A stretch of DNA of 17,682 nt, taken from the NCBI GenBank assembly GCA_030628245.1, contig DAOVRI010000009.1:1-17682 (forward strand), written 5' to 3'. Made by a program: the position numbers and the translations under genes. How positions within the stretch are numbered: the first letter of the stretch is position 1; every line of letters starts with the position of its first letter. Shown piece by piece: positions 14,085-17,682 of this stretch. Origin of the DNA: Dehalococcoidales bacterium. GTDB lineage: Bacteria > Chloroflexota > Dehalococcoidia > Dehalococcoidales > RBG-16-60-22. A model generated the notes under the pieces. That model was not told the DNA's origin, did no database searches, and saw only the letters and a list, made by a program, of their open reading frames with translations.

Positions 14085-14096
14085 TGATGTGTATTT

Positions 14097-15020
14097 ATGG
14101 CATTAAATTATTCTCAAATAGCCGCACCGGGTCGTGAAAAATCAGACCTGTCATCAAGGAGAGGCCCGGCGATTAGCAGGGTGGTTAATTATGTCGAGGT
14201 GTTGAAGCCTCTGCCCAGTGTCCTGCTGGCTTTTATCGGGTTCTGTGCGGCGGTTATCGCCGGCCAGGGACAGCTTACACCCCGTCTTATACTTGTTCTG
14301 GCGGCGGTTTTAATAGCCTCGGCGGGCGCTAACGGGTTGACCAACTATCTCGACCGTAATATCGATGCCCGTATGCGGCGCACCTGTTTCCGGGTTCTGC
14401 CGTCAAAGGCTATTTATCCCCATCAAAAGGTGCTGCCTCTGATTATCGGGCTGATTGTTATCGGACTGGTCCTGGCCTGGTATCTGCACCCCTTCGTTTT
14501 TCTGGCCGATGCCTTCGGCACACTGGTGGCCGCTACCTGGCGCAAGAAGGTGACCTGTGTTTACCCTCAGGGCGTGCTCGCCAGCTGCGCCCCGATTCTG
14601 ATGGGGTGGCTGGCTGTAAGGCAGACCCTGAGCTGGGAGCTATTGCTTCTATGCGTCCTCGTTGCCGCCTGGCTCCCGCTGCACGTATGGAGTGTTAATA
14701 TTACCCACCGGGAAGACTACCGGCAGGCGGGACTGAACTACTTTCCCATCAATCTGGAGGTCAGGGACTCTGTTAAATTACTGCTGGTATTTTCACTGGT
14801 GCTCTATGCGGCTTCCCTCGCCCTTTACTTCGTCGGGGATTTCTCCTGGCTGTATCTGGCGCTGGCCAATATACTGGGCATCGTTATGGTCTATGCCGGC
14901 TTTCGACTGGTCGTATCTCGTGCGTCCAAGGATGCCTGGAGGCTGTATCGACTATCGGTTTTTCCCTACCTGGGGGCGGTATTCCTGGTCATGTGCCTGG
15001 ATATCTGGCTTCTGGGATAA
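14097..15020 (+). CDS. UbiA-family prenyltransferase (CyoE/CtaB-like)
   Basis: A membrane prenyltransferase that transfers an isoprenoid chain to an aromatic or porphyrin acceptor. The first Mg-diphosphate motif is clear: NYLDRNIDARMRRT, with Asn83, Asp86 and Asp90, the form seen in protohaem farnesyltransferases (CyoE). A later stretch, HVWSVNITHREDYRQAGLNYFP, also matches CyoE (HFWALA..DY..AG). Between them, the usual YTxxLKRxT segment is degenerate (AATWRKKVTCVYP), so acceptor and activity may differ from haem O synthesis. About eight or nine hydrophobic helices span 307 residues. The acyl-CoA dehydrogenase follows after 18 nt and is probably co-transcribed. The link between the two is unexplained. 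Confidence 0.83.
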   Translation: MALNYSQIAAPGREKSDLSSRRGPAISRVVNYVEVLKPLPSVLLAFIGFCAAVIAGQGQLTPRLILVLAAVLIASAGANGLTNYLDRNIDARMRRTCFRVLPSKAIYPHQKVLPLIIGLIVIGLVLAWYLHPFVFLADAFGTLVAATWRKKVTCVYPQGVLASCAPILMGWLAVRQTLSWELLLLCVLVAAWLPLHVWSVNITHREDYRQAGLNYFPINLEVRDSVKLLLVFSLVLYAASLALYFVGDFSWLYLALANILGIVMVYAGFRLVVSRASKDAWRLYRLSVFPYLGAVFLVMCLDIWLLG

Positions 15021-15038
15021 GATTTACGGAGAGATAAA

Positions 15039-16163
15039 ATGGACTTTAATCTGAGTGAACAGGAGAATATGCTGCAGAGTCTGGCCGGGGACTTTGCCAC
15101 CAAAGAGGTATTGCCGAAGGCGGCGGAGATTGACCGCAGCGGGCAGTTCCCCATCGACCTTGCCCGTGAGATAGGCAAGCGCGGCTTTCAGGGTCTACCG
15201 TATCCGGCCGAGTATGGTGGCAGCGGTGCCGGCTATGTCAGCTTCATCCTGGTGCTGGAGCAGCTCTGCCGGGCATCAATGACCGTCGGGGCTATCATGT
15301 CGGTCAATACCGTCCCCGAAGAAGGGATTTTCCGCTTCGGCACCGAGGAACAGAAAAAACGCTTCTTAACTCCACTGGCCGGTGGGGAGTGGCTGGGTGG
15401 TATCGGCTTTACCGAGGCCGATACCGGCTCGGACCCCCGGGCTATAACCACGACAGCCCGCCGCAGCGGTAAAGGCTTTGTCATTAACGGTCAGAAGCAG
15501 TTCATGGCGCTGGCTCCGGTGTTGAACGTGGTACTCCTCTTTGCCCGAAGGGAAAAGGAGGCAGGCCTTAACGCTTTTATCGTCGATTCTTCGTCGTCGG
15601 GATTTACCCTCCGTGAGCCCTGCGAGACCATGGGGCTAAGGGGCTTGGGGACATCGGTGGTGTATCTTGATGACGTTTACGTACCCAAGGAAAATTTAAT
15701 CGGTGAAGAGGGGCAGGGCTTCGATATCCTGCTGGAGGCGATAAGCGTGGAGAGGATGAGCGTGGCTATGCAGGGCGTGGGCGTAGCCCAGAATGCGCTG
15801 GAGCTCTCACTCGACTACGCCCGGGAGAGAAAAGCCATGGGCAGGCCTATTGCCAGGATGCAGGCCATACAGCAGCAGCTGGCGGAGATGGCTGCCAGAA
15901 TCGAGGCTGCCCGCTGGCTGGTCTACCGCACCGCTTTCCTCCGCGACCAGGGCCAGAGCATCCAGTACGAGTCGTCGATGGCCAAGCTCTTCGCTTCACA
16001 GGTCGCCGTGGACGTTACCCGTATGGCAATGCAGGTTCACGGGGCTTACGGGACGATGAAATCGCTGCCGGTGGAACGACTCTACCGGGATGCCAAAATG
16101 ACCGAGATTTACGTCGGTATCTCCGAGGTACACCGCAGCATAATAGCCAACCGGCTGATATAA
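15039..16163 (+). CDS. Acyl-CoA dehydrogenase, atypical active site
   Basis: A flavoprotein that would introduce a double bond into an acyl-CoA, passing electrons to ETF. The 374-residue length and motif order are normal: FTEADTGSDPRAITTTA (124-140), the flavin-loop region GLRGLGTSVVYLDDVYVP (199-216), RKAMGRPIARMQAIQQQLAEM (264-284) and VERLYRDAK (345-353). The usual catalytic glutamate in IYEGTSE is replaced: here the motif is IYVGISE with Val359. A Glu238-Arg239 pair in SVERM aligns by eye with the alternative base of isovaleryl-CoA dehydrogenase, so activity may be kept. Ribosome site GGAGAG precedes the ATG. The substrate cannot be inferred. A strong terminator follows the stop. Confidence 0.92.
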   Translation: MDFNLSEQENMLQSLAGDFATKEVLPKAAEIDRSGQFPIDLAREIGKRGFQGLPYPAEYGGSGAGYVSFILVLEQLCRASMTVGAIMSVNTVPEEGIFRFGTEEQKKRFLTPLAGGEWLGGIGFTEADTGSDPRAITTTARRSGKGFVINGQKQFMALAPVLNVVLLFARREKEAGLNAFIVDSSSSGFTLREPCETMGLRGLGTSVVYLDDVYVPKENLIGEEGQGFDILLEAISVERMSVAMQGVGVAQNALELSLDYARERKAMGRPIARMQAIQQQLAEMAARIEAARWLVYRTAFLRDQGQSIQYESSMAKLFASQVAVDVTRMAMQVHGAYGTMKSLPVERLYRDAKMTEIYVGISEVHRSIIANRLI

Positions 16164-16185
16164 GTGATTCTTACGGGGAGTTTAA

Positions 16186-16292
16186 GAGGGGGCAAAGCCC
16201 CCGGAAAAAAGCAGGGCGTCTAAGAGGGGCGCCAGCCCCTCTTTCTTTTTCTTCCCCCTCCCTTTCTAAGGGAGGGGGATACAGGGGGAGGG
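16186..16292. repeat. G/C-run hairpin repeat, copy 2
   Basis: Hairpins are GGGGGC-AAA-GCCCCC (16188-16202), AAGAGGGGC/GCCCCTCTT (16222-16243), and CCCCCTCCCTT-TCT-AAGGGAGGGGG (16254-16278, 11 bp perfect). The tail reads GATACAGGGGGAGG. It shares the CTTCCCCCTC entry and the GATACAGGGGG tail with copy 1 at 13880-14010. Confidence 0.75.
16222..16250 (+). terminator. Intrinsic terminator after the acyl-CoA dehydrogenase gene
   Basis: A 9-bp stem AAGAGGGGC/GCCCCTCTT with a 4-nt loop (16222-16243) is followed by TCTTTTT. It lies about 60 nt after the stop codon and ends the prenyltransferase/dehydrogenase unit before tgt. Confidence 0.75.
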
Positions 16293-16313
16293 TTCTAAAA
16301 TAGGAGTAGAGAA

Positions 16314-17483
16314 TTGCCCGAAGAGCATTTCCATTTAATAAAAACATCTAACGCCGCCCGTGCCGGCGAGCTTTATACCCCACACGGTACGGTGCCTACG
16401 CCGGTGTTCCTGCCGGTGGGCAGCCAGGCCACGGTCAAGACCCTCACCCCACAAGATGTTAAAGACGTCGGGTTCAACATGGTGCTGGCCAACACCTACC
16501 ACCTCTACCTGCGGCCGGGCATAGATATCATTGAAAAGATGGGCGGACTGCACCGGTTCATGGCCTGGGACGGCGCCATGCTCACGGACAGCGGCGGCTA
16601 CCAGGTTTTCAGCCTGGCTCCCCTCTGCCGTATTAAAGATGACGGCGTTGCCTTCCGTTCCCATATCGACGGCAGCGAGCACTTCCTCACGCCCGAGCTG
16701 GCGGTTAAATATCAGGAGTCGCTCGGCGCCGACGTTATGATGGTGCTGGATGAGTGTACCGCCTACGGTGACAGCCATGAGAAAGTGCGGAAAGCGGTGG
16801 AGAGGACGCACCGTTGGGCGGAGAGGTGCCTGAAAGCTCAAAAAAGGAAAGACCAGGCGCTTTATGCCATCGTTCAGGGGGGCATATTCCCGGAGCTTAG
16901 AAGGCAGTCGGCGGAATACCTGACGGCGCTCGATTTTCCCGGGTATGCCATCGGCGGCCTGAGTGTCGGCGAGCCTAAAGAGATGACCTTCGCTATGGTG
17001 GAGGAAACGTCCGCTTTACTGCCCGTGAAAAAGCCGCGCTACCTCATGGGGGTCGGCTCGCCCGAGGATATCGTCGAGGCAGTGGCAAGGGGCATAGATA
17101 TCTTCGATAGCGCCCTGCCGACACGCGTAGCCCGCAACGGCGCCCTGTTCACGAGCAAGGGCAGGATAAACATACGTAAGGCGGCTTACCGCAAGGTGGA
17201 TGCCCCCCTCGACCCCGATTGCGATTGTTATACCTGCCGCACCTTTTCCGCCGCCTACCTGAGTCACCTGTTCCGCAGCGATGAGCTTCTTGGCCTGCGG
17301 CTGGCCACCGTCCACAACCTGCGCTTTATCGCCAATCTGATGGGGAAAATAAGAAACTCTATTCTTGACGGCACCTTCAGCGCCTTCCGCGAAGATTTTC
17401 TTTCAAGTTATAAGACCACCGATGAAAAGACACGCGTAGAACAGAAGGGGAGGTGGCTACGGTCTACCCCCCGTGGATTATAA
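16314..17483 (+). CDS. tgt: tRNA-guanine transglycosylase (queuine tRNA-ribosyltransferase)
   Basis: It exchanges guanine 34 of GUN-anticodon tRNAs for preQ1 on the way to queuosine. Asp92 in MLTDSGGYQVFSL and the nucleophile Asp265 in DIFDSALPTRVARNG are present. VQGG, GGLSVGEP and MGVGSPEDI also match the family. Zinc ligands are Cys303, Cys305 and Cys308 (CDCYTC) and His334 (VHN). Length of 389 residues is close to the usual ~375, with a short extra tail. The start is TTG: AGGAG lies 7 nt upstream, and an in-frame stop at 16296 excludes any longer form. The 3' end overlaps the convergent MoaD-like gene by 20 bp. No other queuosine gene is in the window. Confidence 0.96.
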   Translation: MPEEHFHLIKTSNAARAGELYTPHGTVPTPVFLPVGSQATVKTLTPQDVKDVGFNMVLANTYHLYLRPGIDIIEKMGGLHRFMAWDGAMLTDSGGYQVFSLAPLCRIKDDGVAFRSHIDGSEHFLTPELAVKYQESLGADVMMVLDECTAYGDSHEKVRKAVERTHRWAERCLKAQKRKDQALYAIVQGGIFPELRRQSAEYLTALDFPGYAIGGLSVGEPKEMTFAMVEETSALLPVKKPRYLMGVGSPEDIVEAVARGIDIFDSALPTRVARNGALFTSKGRINIRKAAYRKVDAPLDPDCDCYTCRTFSAAYLSHLFRSDELLGLRLATVHNLRFIANLMGKIRNSILDGTFSAFREDFLSSYKTTDEKTRVEQKGRWLRSTPRGL

Positions 17484-17682
17484 ACACGATGTTCAGTTTA
17501 TCGCCGTCCTTGACCGGTTTCTTCATTTCCATGGGGTAGGCGCTTTCGCCGTTGATATAGACATCATAGACATGCTGTAACTTGCCTTGCTTGTTGAGCA
17601 GCATCTTCTCAAGTTTGGGAAACTGCCCGATAAGGTCGTTAAGACATTCGCCAACCGTGTTACCTTCTGCCTTGATATTCAA
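17464..17682 (-). CDS. MoaD/ThiS-family ubiquitin-like sulfur carrier, 5' end beyond window
   Basis: A small beta-grasp protein whose C-terminal Gly-Gly (IIHGG) would be adenylated and thiocarboxylated to donate sulfur, as in molybdopterin or other cofactor synthesis. The visible 73 codons include NTVGECLNDL, a linker with KQGKLQHVYDVYINGE, and PVKDGDKLNIVF, which match the second half of MoaD-like proteins. The usual first strands (about 15-20 residues) are missing. The TTG at the window edge is therefore probably an internal codon and the gene continues to the right. The partner enzyme is not visible. It converges on tgt with a 20-bp overlap of coding ends. Confidence 0.82.
   Translation of the reverse strand: MNIKAEGNTVGECLNDLIGQFPKLEKMLLNKQGKLQHVYDVYINGESAYPMEMKKPVKDGDKLNIVFIIHGG

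Larger units (their letters stand above)
13766..14096. other. Divergent intergenic region with repeat
   Basis: This lies between the nudix gene (-) and the prenyltransferase gene (+). It contains no credible gene. It holds the G/C-run hairpin repeat (13880-14010) and the TATAAT at 14079-14084. AT-rich DNA just upstream of the nudix GTG could hold its promoter, but no clear hexamer pair was assigned. Confidence 0.6.

Overview
The window looks like a chromosomal stretch of an anaerobic bacterium of moderate GC content. The best guess is Chloroflexota, class Dehalococcoidia. The grounds are a dnaJ-hspR-clp stress operon, a UROD-superfamily methyltransferase-like protein, an acyl-CoA dehydrogenase beside a UbiA-type prenyltransferase, and low-complexity Pro-Glu linkers. 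The placement is an inference from gene content; no phylogenetic marker here settles it.

Layout. 1-886 is the 3' part of a UROD-family gene that enters from the left edge. 1179-2363 (-) is dinB, with its promoter and a hairpin after the stop. 2400-3119 has no intact gene but holds a degraded IS110-type transposase start with its upstream left-end-like DNA. 3120-6299 (+) is a two-gene MacB/LolD-type ABC exporter behind a strong sigma-70-like promoter. 6296-6589 (-) is a truncated IS3 orfA remnant, followed by tRNA-Ala(GGC) at 6654-6729 (-). A large terminator-like hairpin separates these from a lipoprotein cyclophilin (7061-7714, +). A VTT/DedA-like membrane protein (7717-8367, -) converges on the cyclophilin gene with only 2 nt between the stops.

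8432-12216 (-) is the core stress operon dnaJ-hspR-clp. It is read from a promoter that matches TTGACA-N17-TATAAT exactly. HspR is expected to repress its own operon when DnaK/DnaJ capacity is free. DnaJ (with a half-size zinc finger) and the Clp unfoldase would be released under heat or protein damage. The Clp protein mixes ClpB-like and ClpC-like parts and carries an IGF loop, which suggests it feeds ClpP rather than only disaggregating. Diverging from the operon is a zinc-ribbon / Pro-Glu linker / OB-fold gene (12431-13177, +) broken by one in-frame TAA inside the repeat.

13202-13765 (-) is a NudL-type CoA pyrophosphatase. 14097-16163 (+) is a UbiA/CyoE-like prenyltransferase plus an acyl-CoA dehydrogenase that lacks the usual catalytic glutamate. 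This pair is flanked by two copies of a G/C-run hairpin repeat. 16314-17483 (+) is tgt (TTG start). It overlaps tail to tail with a MoaD/ThiS-like gene that runs off the right edge.

The window reads mostly as ordinary core genome with mobile-element scars. I did not find a clear new defence or biosynthetic system. The items most worth checking are the Clp hybrid with its operon, the nonsense-split zinc-ribbon/OB gene, the IS110 left-end remnant, the atypical acyl-CoA dehydrogenase and the G/C hairpin repeat family.
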